From contig BPGE01000001.1 of assembly GCA_026002875.1 (NCBI GenBank), positions 3,286,001 through 3,350,000 of the forward strand: a stretch of 64,000 nt of DNA, in the 5' to 3' direction. The stretch comes from Bryobacteraceae bacterium (GTDB lineage: Bacteria; Acidobacteriota; Terriglobia; Bryobacterales; Bryobacteraceae). Positions 24,977-34,654 of this stretch are shown here, piece by piece; positions within the stretch are counted from its first letter, which is position 1, and each line of letters begins with the position of its first letter. The notes below the pieces were generated by a model, which was given only the letters and a program-made list of their open reading frames with translations, made no database searches and had not been told where the DNA came from. The position numbers were made by a program, and so were the translations under genes.

Positions 24977-27130
24977 TTGCATCCACTGATCGGCATTGTT
25001 GGCGGCGCCGTGCTGACGCTGGCGGCAGCGTTGGGGCTGGGCCGCGCGGCCTGGCGCGGCGCCCCGCACTGGACGCTGCAGCTGGCGTCCGGATCGGCGC
25101 TGCTGGGCACGGCGCTGTTCTTCCTGCTGTGGCTGCACTGGGGTCATGCGGCGGTGATCCTGCCGCTGTGCGTGGCGGCGGCGCTCCTGTTCCGCGGCCT
25201 GAAGCGGCCTGAGGGCTCCGGGTTGCCGTTCTGGCTGGCCGCGCCGGCAGCGGCGTTCGGGATCTACTACCTGATTCACGCGCTGGCGCCGGAGATCCAG
25301 CCGGACGCCGCGGGCTACCATCTGGGCCAGGTGGCGGACTGGGCGCGGCAGCACGGAATGAGCCGGCGGATCGGGTTTTACGAAATGCTGCCGCTGGGGC
25401 TGGAAACGCTGTTTTATCCGGCGTTTCTTCTGGGGGGACACAGCGCGGCGAAGCTGGTGCATTTCGGGTTTTTTCTGGCGACCATTCCGCTCATTTCCTG
25501 GGTTGGACGGCGGCTGGGCCTGCATCCATACGCCGCTTTTTCCGCCGCCGGGCTGTATTTTCTGACGCCCGTGGCAGGAATTTCCGGATCCTGCGCCTAC
25601 AATGACGCGGCGGCAGTCTTCTTTCCGCTGGCGGCTTTCGGAGCGCTTCTGGCGGCGGGCGAGGCGGGCGCGGCCGTCTTCCACGCGGGGCTGGCGGCAG
25701 GTTTCGCCTACGCTGTCAAACCGACGGGCGCCGTGGCGGCGGCGGGCGCGCTGGCGTGGGCGGCGTGGCGGAGCGGGCGGCGCGGAGCGGTGCTGTGCGC
25801 TGCGGGCATTCTTCTGTGCGCCGGACCCTGGCTGGGGCGCAACGCCCTGCTCACGGGGAATCCGCTGGCGCCGCTGGGCAACAGGATTTTTCCGAACGAC
25901 TTTTTCCATGCATCGAGCGAAGAGGCGCTGTCCCGGAATCTTTCGAGCTATGGCGGGGTGACGGCACGGCAGGCGATTCATGCGCTGGCGATCGGGGGCG
26001 AGCGGCTTCAGGGGCTGATCGGTCCGGCGCTGTTCGTGCTGCCGTTCAGTCTGCCGGCCATGCGGACTGCAAGGGGGCGGGCGCTTCTGGCGGCTGCGCT
26101 GCTGATGCTGCTGCCGTGGACGCGGAACATCGGGGCGCGGTTCCTGATGCCGGCTCTGCCTTTCCTGTTTCTGGCGCTGGCTTCGGCCATTCCATGGCGG
26201 GCGATGGCGGGGCTGCTGTTTCTTCAGGCGGTCCTGTGCTCGCCCTGGGTTGTCGAACGCTATGCGGGAGAGCATGCGTGGCGGCTGCGCGGGTGGCCCT
26301 GGCGGGCGGCTCTGAGGCTGGAGCCGGAGGCCGAATACCTGCGCCGGAATCTGTACGAATACCCGTTTACCGAAAAGGTCCGCGAGCTGACAGGAGGCAG
26401 CCGGATCATCGACTTCTACGGGCTGCCGTATGCGTACCTGAACAGCGTTCCGCTGGGACCGCACGCGCCGGCCGCGTTCGACAACGCGGCGATGGCGCTG
26501 CAGAACGGGTTCACGGAGACGCCGGACCGGATGGCAGTTCTGCGGGCGGAGCCCGGCGGGCGGTTCATCCGGGGCGTGCGGCTGCGGCTGGAGAAGGACT
26601 GGCCGGGGATGTGGTCCGTGGAAGAGGTGAAACTGGAGTGGCGGGGGCGGCCGATTGCGGTGTCTCCGCGCTGGCTGCTGGATGCGCATCCGAATCCCGG
26701 CGACGCGTGGCTGGCGCTGGACCGCAATCCGGCCACGCGCTGGTACACGTGGGACGATTCGCGGGCGGGGGCGTTCTGGGAAGTGGCCTTCACGAGACCG
26801 CGCCCGGTGGATGCGGTGGTCTTCTCCGTTCCTGATGCGCAGCCGCAGCCGCCGGTGTCCGTGCTGGTTCTCAATGCGGCCGGGCGGTGGGAGAACGTCA
26901 AGCCGGCGCCCGAGCGGGTGCTGATCCGGCAGCGGCAGTGGCGCAGGGAACCGGTGCTGCATCTGTACGCTCTGGGAATCCGGTGGATTGCGGCGCCGGT
27001 GGACGATCTGAGCTACGCCGTGCTGGGACGCTCGCTGCGGGACCGGCCGGCGAGCTGGGGAGTGAAGCCAGTCCTGATCGAACGGGGGATCGGGCTGTTC
27101 CGGATCGAACCGCCGAGGCGTTCACCGTGA
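24977..27130 (+). CDS. Membrane glycosyltransferase-like protein (PMT/ArnT type) with C-terminal F5/8-like domain
   Basis: 717 residues from a TTG at 24977 (GGAG two bases upstream); an ATG at 24884 would overlap the previous gene and gives an unlikely N-terminus. About 12 hydrophobic segments cover residues 5-420. An early acidic-aromatic loop (APEIQPDAAGYHLGQVADWARQHG) resembles the catalytic loop of GT39/GT83-like enzymes that use lipid-linked sugar donors. The C-terminal soluble part (about 560-717) contains WLALDRNPATRWYTWDDSRAG followed by strands, resembling a discoidin (F5/8 C) carbohydrate-binding fold. The end overlaps the convergent ypdA-like gene by 9 bp. Confidence 0.7.
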   Translation: MHPLIGIVGGAVLTLAAALGLGRAAWRGAPHWTLQLASGSALLGTALFFLLWLHWGHAAVILPLCVAAALLFRGLKRPEGSGLPFWLAAPAAAFGIYYLIHALAPEIQPDAAGYHLGQVADWARQHGMSRRIGFYEMLPLGLETLFYPAFLLGGHSAAKLVHFGFFLATIPLISWVGRRLGLHPYAAFSAAGLYFLTPVAGISGSCAYNDAAAVFFPLAAFGALLAAGEAGAAVFHAGLAAGFAYAVKPTGAVAAAGALAWAAWRSGRRGAVLCAAGILLCAGPWLGRNALLTGNPLAPLGNRIFPNDFFHASSEEALSRNLSSYGGVTARQAIHALAIGGERLQGLIGPALFVLPFSLPAMRTARGRALLAAALLMLLPWTRNIGARFLMPALPFLFLALASAIPWRAMAGLLFLQAVLCSPWVVERYAGEHAWRLRGWPWRAALRLEPEAEYLRRNLYEYPFTEKVRELTGGSRIIDFYGLPYAYLNSVPLGPHAPAAFDNAAMALQNGFTETPDRMAVLRAEPGGRFIRGVRLRLEKDWPGMWSVEEVKLEWRGRPIAVSPRWLLDAHPNPGDAWLALDRNPATRWYTWDDSRAGAFWEVAFTRPRPVDAVVFSVPDAQPQPPVSVLVLNAAGRWENVKPAPERVLIRQRQWRREPVLHLYALGIRWIAAPVDDLSYAVLGRSLRDRPASWGVKPVLIERGIGLFRIEPPRRSP

Positions 27131-28120
27131 GAGGCGCCGGGTGATGGCTTCCGCGATCTGCGCGCCGTGGAAGCGGCCGTTCTCGATGAAGATTTCGTTG
27201 GTGTGCATGCCGGCCACGAGGACGCCCGCAAGGTAGACGCCTGGCCGCTCGCTCTCGAGGGTCTCGGGATCGACCCTGGGGCGCTGGCTGGCGGGATCGA
27301 ACACGATGCCGTGACGGGAGAGGAACTCCGTGTCGGGATGATATCCGGTGAGGGCGAAGACGAAGTCATTCGGGATGGTCACCGGCCCGTCCGGCGTCCG
27401 GAGATCGACGCTTTCCTCGCGGATTTCCGTGACGACTGTGGAAAAATAGGCCGTGATTTCTCCGTTTTTGATGCGGTTTTCGATATCGGGCCGGATCCAG
27501 TATTTGATGCTGTCCGAGAGCTTTTCGCGGCGATGGACGAGGGTCACCCGGGCGCCGGCCCGGTAGAGCTCGAGGGCGGCGATCGCGGCGGAATTTTTCC
27601 CGCCGATGACGAGCACGTCCTGATCGAAATAGGGATGCGGCTCTTTGTAATAGTGGGAGACTTTCGGCAGATCCTCGCCGGGGACATTCAAGAGATTCGG
27701 CCGGTCGTAGTATCCGGTGGCGAGAATCACGAAGCGGCACCGGTAGAGGTTCTCGCGCCCGAAGCGGTCCCGGGTTCTTACCGTGAAGCCGCCCGGCGCG
27801 CCTTCGAAGGAGAGCACGGGCTCGTACTGGCGGACGTCAAGCCCGTAGTGCTGAGCGACGCGGCGGTAATATTTGAGCGCCTCCACGCGGACGGGTTTTT
27901 CGCCGAGGCTCGTCATCGGAATGCCGCCGATCTCGAGCAGCTCCGGCGTGGTGAAGAAGGTCATCTGCGTGGGGTAGTGGTAGAGCGAGTTGGTCAGGCA
28001 GCCTTTGTCGAACAGGCGCGCCGAGAGACCGCGCTTCTTCAGCTCGATGCCGCAGGCGAGACCCGTAGGACCGGCGCCGACGATGATGGCATCGAACAGC
28101 TCTGCGTCCGGGAGCGTCAT
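27122..28120 (-). CDS. ypdA: YpdA-family FAD/NAD(P) disulfide reductase
   Basis: 332 residues. The N-terminal FAD motif is IIVGAGPTGLACGIELKKRG. FDKGCLTNSLYHYPTQMTFFTTPELLEIGG is characteristic of the YpdA/Bdr group, and the NAD(P) motif is VLVIGGKNSAAIAALELYRAGA. The C-terminal part is YLAGVLVAGMHTNEIFIENGRFHG. In Firmicutes YpdA reduces oxidised bacillithiol. Its presence here suggests bacillithiol or a similar thiol, but no bsh gene is in the window. It overlaps alaS by 4 nt (ATGA) and is probably co-translated. Confidence 0.88.
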   Translation of the reverse strand: MTLPDAELFDAIIVGAGPTGLACGIELKKRGLSARLFDKGCLTNSLYHYPTQMTFFTTPELLEIGGIPMTSLGEKPVRVEALKYYRRVAQHYGLDVRQYEPVLSFEGAPGGFTVRTRDRFGRENLYRCRFVILATGYYDRPNLLNVPGEDLPKVSHYYKEPHPYFDQDVLVIGGKNSAAIAALELYRAGARVTLVHRREKLSDSIKYWIRPDIENRIKNGEITAYFSTVVTEIREESVDLRTPDGPVTIPNDFVFALTGYHPDTEFLSRHGIVFDPASQRPRVDPETLESERPGVYLAGVLVAGMHTNEIFIENGRFHGAQIAEAITRRLSR

Positions 28121-30762
28121 GCCAGCATCTGCTCGACCGATGGATAGACCGCCGCGAGGGCGCCGGGCAGCGCACTGGCATCCTTGCCGCCCGCTTCGGC
28201 GAGGTCGGGACGACCGCCGCCGCGTCCGCCGAGCGCCTGCGCCACCTGGCCGACGAGCTTGCCGGCGTGAACTTTCGCTGTCAGGTCTTTGGTGACGGCG
28301 CAGACGAGCGCGACCTGGCCATTGTCAGGAGAGGCGAGGAGGATGACGGCGCTCTTCCATTTGTTGCGGAGAGCGTCGGCGAGGTTGCGCATCTGGGCGC
28401 GGTCGAGGGAGTCGACGCGGGCGGAGAGGACCTTGACGCCGCGGATCTCGCGCGCCTGCGATTCGAGCTCGGAGGCGGCGGCGCGGGCGGCCTTTTCCTT
28501 GAGAGCCTCGATCTGCCGTTCGAGCGCCTTCTGCTGGGCGAGGAGCTTCTCGATCTGGTCGAGAAGCTCGTGCTCCGAGGTGCGGAGCAGTGTGGCAGCC
28601 TGCTGCACGGCAGCAGTGGTGCGCTGGAATTTCTCGAGGGCTCCTGCGCCGGTCAACGCCTCGACGCGGCGGACGCCGGAGGCGATGGATCCTTCCGAGA
28701 CGACTTTGAGCAGCCCGATTTCGCCGGCGTGGCGGACGTGGGTGCCGCCGCACAGCTCGCGGCTGAAATCGCCAACGCTGACAACGCGGACGCGATCGCC
28801 GTATTTTTCGCCGAACAGCGCCATGGCGCCGGTTTCGAGCGCCTTCTCGAGCTCCATCTGCTGGACGCTGACGGGCATGTCCCGGAGGATGGCTTCGTTG
28901 GCGAGGCGTTCGATTTCGGCCAGCTCTTCCGGCGAAACCGGGGCGTAGTGCGTGAAATCGAAGCGCAGACGCGCCGGCTCCACGACGCTGCCAGCCTGCT
29001 TGACATGAGCGCCGAGGACGTTGCGGAGGGCGGCATGGAGCAGATGGGTGCCCGTGTGATTGCGCATGGTGGCGCGGCGAGCGTTTTCATCGACGGCAGC
29101 CTCGACGGCATCGCCGACGCGGAGCTTCCGGAGGGCGCGCGCCTTGTGGACATGCAGACCGGGAACGGGGCGGTAGCAGGAGGCGATTTCGGCGATCACG
29201 TCGCCGGTTTCGGAATCTCTGAGCCAACCTGTGTCGCCGATCTGGCCGCCCGACTCGGCGTAGAAGGGAGTGCGGTCGAGCACGATTTCGCACTCCATGC
29301 CGGCGTCGATTTCGCGGACGGAGTTCTGATCGACGATGAGGGCGAGGACTTCGCAGGGCTTGACGGACAGGTGGTCGTAGCCGAGGAACTGCGTTGCGCC
29401 GGCATCAGCTGCCTGCTGGTAGACGGGAGCGATCTGGGCTTTTTCGGCGCCCTTCCAGCTGGCGCGGGCGCGCTCGCGCTGGCGCTGCATGGCCTCTTCG
29501 AAACCGGCCATGTCGATCGTCAAGCCGAGCTCGCGGGCCATGTCGAGCTGTTCATCGAGCGCCATGCCGTAGGTGTCGTAGAGCTTGAACGCGGCAGCGC
29601 CGGGCAGGACGCCTCCGGCGGCGGAGCGGGCTTCATCGTGAAAGACGCGCTCGGCGATCTGGAAGGTGGAGGCGTAGCGCTTCTCCTCGTCGAGCACGAT
29701 GCGGGCGACGCGGGGGACGCTCTCGAGCAGTTCGGGATAGGCGGGCTTCATCCACTCGGCCACGAAGCCGGTGAGCTGATAGAGGAAGGGCTCGGCGGCG
29801 CCGATGCGGCGGGCGTTGCGCATGGCGCGGCGCATGATCTTGCGCAGGACGTAGCCGCGGCCTTCGTTGGAGGGGACGACGCCGTCGTGGATGAGGAAGG
29901 CGGCGGCGCGGGCGTGATCGGCGCAGATGCGGAGGACGACGTTGGTCTTTTCGTCTTCTCCGTAGGAGACCTTCAGGAGGCGGCCGGCTTCTTCGACGAT
30001 GGGGAACAGCAGGTCGCACTCGAAGTTGGAGAGCTTGCCCTGCAGGATGGCCGCAACGCGCTCGAGGCCGAGGCCCGTGTCGATGGAGGGCCTGGGCAGA
30101 GGCGTGAGGCGGCCCTCGGCGTCGCGGTCGAACTGCATGAAGACGAGGTTCCAGATTTCGACGAAGCGGCCGCCGGCGTCATCGGGGAACTGCTCGTGTT
30201 CGCGGCCGGGCGCGGCGGCTTCCGGGCCGAGGTCGTAGTGAATTTCCGAGCATGGGCCGCACGGGCCGGTTTCGCCCATCTGCCAGAAGTTGTCTTTTTC
30301 GCCGAGGCGGAAAATGCGGTCTTTGGGGACGCCGGCGACTTTCTGCCAGAGTTCTTCAGCTTCGTCGTCCTCGCGGAAGACGGTGATGTAGAGGCGGTCC
30401 TTGGGCAATCCGAAGCCTTTGGTCACCAGCTCCCAGGCGTAGCCGATGGCTTCGGCCTTGAAATAGTCGCCGAAGCTGAAATTGCCCATCATTTCGAAAA
30501 ATGTATGATGGCGGCGGGTGTAGCCGACATTTTCGAGATCGTTGTGTTTTCCGCCCGCGCGGACGCATTTCTGGGCCGTTGTGGCGCGCGTGTAGTCGCG
30601 TTTTTCGAGCCCCAGGAAGACGTCCTTGAACTGGTTCATGCCGGCGTTGGTGAACAGGAGAGTGGGGTCGTTGGCGGGAACCAGAGAGGAGGAGCGGACG
30701 ACGCGGTGGCCGCGCTCGGCGAAGAAATCGAGGAACTTCTGTCGGATCTCGTGACCGGTCAC
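28117..30762 (-). CDS. alaS: Alanyl-tRNA synthetase
   Basis: 881 residues, a full-length AlaRS. The catalytic domain starts MTGHEIRQKFLDFFAERGHRVV and has LLFTNAGMNQFKDVFLG and HHTFFEMMGNFSFGDYFK. The editing domain has the zinc-site motifs HTGTHLLHAAL and CGGTHV. The C-terminal coiled coil and C-Ala domain end near GGGRPDLAEAGGKD. It charges tRNA-Ala in the cytosol. The gene is the first of a two-gene unit with ypdA. Confidence 0.97.
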   Translation of the reverse strand: MTGHEIRQKFLDFFAERGHRVVRSSSLVPANDPTLLFTNAGMNQFKDVFLGLEKRDYTRATTAQKCVRAGGKHNDLENVGYTRRHHTFFEMMGNFSFGDYFKAEAIGYAWELVTKGFGLPKDRLYITVFREDDEAEELWQKVAGVPKDRIFRLGEKDNFWQMGETGPCGPCSEIHYDLGPEAAAPGREHEQFPDDAGGRFVEIWNLVFMQFDRDAEGRLTPLPRPSIDTGLGLERVAAILQGKLSNFECDLLFPIVEEAGRLLKVSYGEDEKTNVVLRICADHARAAAFLIHDGVVPSNEGRGYVLRKIMRRAMRNARRIGAAEPFLYQLTGFVAEWMKPAYPELLESVPRVARIVLDEEKRYASTFQIAERVFHDEARSAAGGVLPGAAAFKLYDTYGMALDEQLDMARELGLTIDMAGFEEAMQRQRERARASWKGAEKAQIAPVYQQAADAGATQFLGYDHLSVKPCEVLALIVDQNSVREIDAGMECEIVLDRTPFYAESGGQIGDTGWLRDSETGDVIAEIASCYRPVPGLHVHKARALRKLRVGDAVEAAVDENARRATMRNHTGTHLLHAALRNVLGAHVKQAGSVVEPARLRFDFTHYAPVSPEELAEIERLANEAILRDMPVSVQQMELEKALETGAMALFGEKYGDRVRVVSVGDFSRELCGGTHVRHAGEIGLLKVVSEGSIASGVRRVEALTGAGALEKFQRTTAAVQQAATLLRTSEHELLDQIEKLLAQQKALERQIEALKEKAARAAASELESQAREIRGVKVLSARVDSLDRAQMRNLADALRNKWKSAVILLASPDNGQVALVCAVTKDLTAKVHAGKLVGQVAQALGGRGGGRPDLAEAGGKDASALPGALAAVYPSVEQMLA

Positions 30763-30821
30763 ATTCTTATTGTGGCACAGGGGTTCCGCGCGCCCTCAGG
30801 CCGCGGGCTCCAGAAAGCGGA

Positions 30822-30850
30822 ACGGGCGGAGCCGGTCCGGCTCCGCCCGT
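30822..30850 (-). terminator. Hairpin terminator downstream of the large TonB receptor gene
   Basis: A perfect 14-bp inverted repeat (arm ACGGGCGGAGCCGG) separated by a single T lies 25 bp after the receptor stop. The tight centre would open to a short loop. The T-run on the minus strand is weak (a few interrupted Ts). The position between alaS and the receptor supports a transcription-end role. Confidence 0.6.
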
Positions 30851-30874
30851 CAGCAGATCAGGATGCAGGCCTGA

Positions 30875-33800
30875 TCAGAACTCGTACCGCAGCGCGAACT
30901 GCATGACGCGCGGCAGAGTGAGGGTGTCGGTGTACCGGCCGAACGAGCCGATGTCGCCGAGGCTGATGTTGGCCGACAGCGGGTCGAACCGGGTGGAGTT
31001 GGTGACGTTGAAGACCTCCCAGCGGAACTGGAGGCTGTGCTGCTCGGTGATATGGAAGCGCTTCATCAGGCCGGCGTCGATGTTGAAGTTGCCATCGCCG
31101 CGGATGATGTTGCGGCTCCCCGCCTGGCCGGGCAACGTGTAGTCGAACGCGTTGACCGCCCTTGACGGATCCTGGAAGATGTTGGCGCCGGAGCGGCCGC
31201 CCGGAGGCGCCGGAGCGTTCTTGTTTGTGCCGTCTTCAAACCGGCCGACGGGCGTGGCGTAGCCGGTGATGTTCCAGTTGGTGGGCCAGAAGCGGCCATT
31301 GCCTGCGGACGTCGGCAGACCGGAGGAGACGCGGAAGAGGCCGCTCAGCTGCCAGCCGCCGAAGACGAGATCCATGGCGCGGTTCTGGTTCATCCACTTC
31401 ATGCCGCGCCCGAAGGGGAGGTTGTAGACCCAGTTGGCGTTGGCCTGGTGGCGGCTGTCGTAATCGGAGACAGCGCGGAACTGGCGCCGGTTGAAGGCGT
31501 TGATGATGACGCCCTGGGTGGCGGTGGAGATTTCCGGCGTCGAGGCCATGTCGATGGACTTCGACAGGGTGTAGTTCAGTTCGATCTGGTCGCCGTTGCG
31601 CCACCGCTTGCGGGTGGTCAGCTGGAAGGCGTGGTAGTTGCCGAAGCCGATGGAACGGAGCGTACGCAGGTAGCTGTACTGGCGGTTGAAGAGGGTGTAG
31701 GGGCCCGTCTTCGCGCAGCCGGGGTAGCAGAAGACGTCGGCCAGATAAAGCGCATAGGTGTAGTCAGGGGCGTTCTCGGCGTAGCTTTCGTACATGGCCT
31801 GCGTGGCGGTCAGACCGCCGCCGGCAGCGCCCGGGAACATGTTTTCCCAGAAGGGAATGCGGGGCACCTGGGAGGTGGGCGTGTTGGCTTTGGCCAGCAG
31901 GGCGAGCTGCGTCGCCGCCTCGAAGTACCGCATGCCCGAGGAAGGATCGCGCAGGTTGGTGGGCATGGCGATGTCCTCGCTGGTGAGCGAGCGGCGGGAG
32001 AGGCGGCCCACATAAGCGGTCTGCACGAACCAGCCGCCCCGGAACTCGCGCGAAACGGCGAAGTTCATGTTCATGGTGTATGGGAACTTCAGCTGGTCGT
32101 CCTGGCTGTTGATGATGGCGAAGGCGTTGGGCGCCGTGGCGGGGAAGCCGCCCGGAGGCGCGGGCAACAGAAGGCCCTCGGGAATCGTGGTGAAGTTGAC
32201 GAAGCGCGGAGCCGTGGCCAGCGAAAGGCGAGCCGACGGGTTCGTCAACTGGGTGGTCAGGCCCAGCGCAGAGTTGTCATAGTTGACCAGAAGGCCGGAA
32301 CCCATGGCGTCGTAGTACATGCCGAAGCCGGCGCGAACCGAGGTCTGCTGATCCGGCGACCAGGCGATGGCGACGCGCGGGGCGAAGTTCTTCTTGTGGA
32401 AGGGATAGATGTCGCGGCCGCCGGGCTGCTCCTTGAGGATGTAACGGACCGGCTTGACCTGATCCTGCGACAGGCCCTGGTCGGCGAGGCGGACGCGGTC
32501 GTTGAACCACTCGTTGAGCGGCTGTTCGGAAACGGTCTGGAAGCCGTCGCGCTCGTAGACCGGCGGCATCAGAGACCAGCGGATACCGTAGGTGATGGTG
32601 AGCTGAGGCAGGACGCGCCAGGTGTCCATGGCGTACATTTCGTACTCTTCGCCGTGGAAGTTGCGGATCACCGGAGTGCCGACCGGGAAGACGGAGCCGT
32701 CCTTGTTGTACACGTAACGGGCGTTGCCCTGGCTGACGATGCCCAGAACCGCCATGGCGGCGTCGCGCCAGGAGATGCGGAACGTGGAGAGCATGTCCGG
32801 GAAAGGCGTATTCAGAGCCGAACCGCTGCCGGTGAGCCAGCTGGAGTTGGCGCTGGCGTCGGGGAAGGAGTTGGAGTAGTTGATGCGGTTATTGCGGATG
32901 AGGCGGGTCTGGAAGCCGAACTTCATCTCGTGCCTCCGCTTCGTCCAGCTGAAGTCGTTGCTGAACGTGTGGACAGGCGTGCGGCGGATAAACGGCCGGT
33001 TGGTGCCGCGAATCGTGCTGAGGGTGCGGAAGGAGACGTAGGGCTCGAGCAGGATGCCGGTGTTCTCAAAGCTCACGCGGGTGATGCCGTAACGGAAGAC
33101 GTTGACCATTGTCGGCGAGAGAACGCTGTTGAGGCCGAAGGCGAGGCCCTTGCTGTTCTCCAGACGCGTGTTGTTGGGCGGCAGACCGGGGAACTGGGGC
33201 GCGTCGCGGAGGACATCGTCCTGAAGGTTGCCGCGGACGAACATCTGGTGCTTGTTGGAGCGGTCGATGTACCAGTCGAGGCGGCTGATCCAGGTGTGCC
33301 AGTCCAGAGTGACCGGAGCGTTGAAGCGGAAGCCGGAGGTGTTCAGACCGTCGCCGGCGGTGCCTTCGTTCGGGAGCGGATACTGCCGCAAGACAGCGAG
33401 GGCGTTCTGGCTGGGGCCGATGCCAAGCGGGTCGACGCGGGTGGCGAGCTCCTGAGGCGTGACCGTAGCGATGGTGCGGTCCGTGCGGACGTACTTCAGG
33501 ATGCCGTTGCGCATGTCAGCGGTGGGAACCGTGCGGAGAATGCTGTCTTCGCGGCGGTCCTTGCGGCCTTCATAGTTGCCGAAGATGAAGAGGCGGTTTT
33601 TGATGATGGGACCGCCGATAGCGGCGCCGTAGATGTTGCGGTTCAGCTTCTGCAGCGGGACACCGCGGGGGAACTGCTCGCTGACGGCGGAGTTGTTGAA
33701 GAAGCTGTTGGCGTTGGTGGCCTTGTTGCGGAGGAAGTGATAGACCGCGCCATGGACCTCGTTGGTGCCGCTCTTGGTGACGAGGGCGATCTGGGCGCCG

Positions 33801-34486
33801 GAGCTGCGGCCCATGTCGGCGTTGGCGTTGGTCGTCACCACGCGGAACTCCTGGACGGAGTCGAGCGTGACGCGCAGGACGCTGGTGAAGGGATCGCGGT
33901 TCTGCTGGTCGTTGACGTCGACGCCGTCGAGGGTGACGTTGGCCTGATCGCTCTTGCCGCCGTTGACGTTGCCGCCGCGGTAGCTGTTGGGCAGGTTGTC
34001 GCCGGCGTAGGTGACGCCGGGCTGGAGGGCGAGAAGACCGACGACGTTGCGCGCCTCGAAGGGCAGCTGAAGAATCGGCTTGGTGCCGAAGGCGTTGCCC
34101 ACGGTGGCGTCGACCGTATTGATTTGAGTGGCTTCGGCGGAAACCGAAACCGTCTCGGACACGGCGCCGAGTTCCAGCCTGACGGGAACCGTAGCGGGCG
34201 TGTTCACGAGCAGTCTCAGGTTGTCCACAGCCGCCGTGGCAAAGCCCGATGCGGAGACGGTGAGACGGTAGTTGCCCGGGACGATCTGCGGAAACAGGTA
34301 GACGCCGTTGGCATCGGTGGTCGTTTCACGCTTCGTGCCAGTGTCCAGGTTGAGTGCTTCCACCTTGGCGCCAGCCACCACCGCGCCTGACGGATCTGTG
34401 ACCGTGCCCGACAGCTGCGTCAGGCTCTGGGCGAGACCGAGGATGGAAAGGGTGCTCAAGAAAAGAATGGTCAGAGTTTGTTTCAC
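30875..34486 (-). CDS. Large TonB-dependent receptor with N-terminal carboxypeptidase-regulatory domain
   Basis: 1,203 residues from a GTG at 34486 with GAGGTG upstream. A signal peptide (1-19) leads to a carboxypeptidase-regulatory-like beta sandwich (about 22-105: LSGTVTDPSGAVVAGAKVEALN, YLFPQIVPGNYRLTVSASGF). A plug domain (about 110-260: RNVVGLLALQPGV, VTLDGVDVNDQQN, ADMGRSSGAQIALVTKSGTN) and a very long barrel end in FALRYEF. This OAR-type architecture is abundant in Acidobacteriota and usually linked to uptake of oligosaccharides or other large solutes. It is a single-gene transcription unit with its own promoter and terminator. Confidence 0.92.
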   Translation of the reverse strand: MKQTLTILFLSTLSILGLAQSLTQLSGTVTDPSGAVVAGAKVEALNLDTGTKRETTTDANGVYLFPQIVPGNYRLTVSASGFATAAVDNLRLLVNTPATVPVRLELGAVSETVSVSAEATQINTVDATVGNAFGTKPILQLPFEARNVVGLLALQPGVTYAGDNLPNSYRGGNVNGGKSDQANVTLDGVDVNDQQNRDPFTSVLRVTLDSVQEFRVVTTNANADMGRSSGAQIALVTKSGTNEVHGAVYHFLRNKATNANSFFNNSAVSEQFPRGVPLQKLNRNIYGAAIGGPIIKNRLFIFGNYEGRKDRREDSILRTVPTADMRNGILKYVRTDRTIATVTPQELATRVDPLGIGPSQNALAVLRQYPLPNEGTAGDGLNTSGFRFNAPVTLDWHTWISRLDWYIDRSNKHQMFVRGNLQDDVLRDAPQFPGLPPNNTRLENSKGLAFGLNSVLSPTMVNVFRYGITRVSFENTGILLEPYVSFRTLSTIRGTNRPFIRRTPVHTFSNDFSWTKRRHEMKFGFQTRLIRNNRINYSNSFPDASANSSWLTGSGSALNTPFPDMLSTFRISWRDAAMAVLGIVSQGNARYVYNKDGSVFPVGTPVIRNFHGEEYEMYAMDTWRVLPQLTITYGIRWSLMPPVYERDGFQTVSEQPLNEWFNDRVRLADQGLSQDQVKPVRYILKEQPGGRDIYPFHKKNFAPRVAIAWSPDQQTSVRAGFGMYYDAMGSGLLVNYDNSALGLTTQLTNPSARLSLATAPRFVNFTTIPEGLLLPAPPGGFPATAPNAFAIINSQDDQLKFPYTMNMNFAVSREFRGGWFVQTAYVGRLSRRSLTSEDIAMPTNLRDPSSGMRYFEAATQLALLAKANTPTSQVPRIPFWENMFPGAAGGGLTATQAMYESYAENAPDYTYALYLADVFCYPGCAKTGPYTLFNRQYSYLRTLRSIGFGNYHAFQLTTRKRWRNGDQIELNYTLSKSIDMASTPEISTATQGVIINAFNRRQFRAVSDYDSRHQANANWVYNLPFGRGMKWMNQNRAMDLVFGGWQLSGLFRVSSGLPTSAGNGRFWPTNWNITGYATPVGRFEDGTNKNAPAPPGGRSGANIFQDPSRAVNAFDYTLPGQAGSRNIIRGDGNFNIDAGLMKRFHITEQHSLQFRWEVFNVTNSTRFDPLSANISLGDIGSFGRYTDTLTLPRVMQFALRYEF

Positions 34487-34542
34487 GCTTGCACCTCGTC
34501 AGTTGGGTTGGACAATCGAGGTCACACTTGCCGATGCTGCCA

Positions 34543-34557
34543 CGTCTGACACAGACG
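34543..34557 (-). other. Small hairpin in the 5' untranslated region of the TonB receptor gene
   Basis: A perfect inverted repeat of CGTCTG and CAGACG with a 3-nt loop lies 57 bp upstream of the GTG start, inside the roughly 130-nt leader implied by the promoter at 34625-34654. A regulatory role is possible but not shown. Confidence 0.35.
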
Positions 34558-34624
34558 CCCAGCCGACGTTACCCCTGCCGCTGGTTGAGGGTTGAACGAA
34601 CCGAAACACAGCGGAGTGGTGACG

Positions 34625-34654
34625 AGTGTAACAAGTTTCTTATTCGGAGGTCAA
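34625..34654 (-). promoter_or_regulatory. Sigma70-type promoter for the large TonB receptor gene
   Basis: On the minus strand TTGACC (-35) and TACACT (-10) are separated by 18 bp in a locally AT-rich stretch of otherwise GC-rich DNA. They lie about 140 bp before the GTG start, implying a long leader. Confidence 0.5.

Noticed and set aside
28267-30906. 879-codon plus-strand frame antisense to alaS
   Set aside because: The minus strand encodes full-length alanyl-tRNA synthetase; the antisense frame has no recognisable domain.
31448-34390. 980-codon plus-strand frame antisense to the large TonB receptor
   Set aside because: Shadow frame without a ribosome site or domain; the minus-strand receptor has all expected features.
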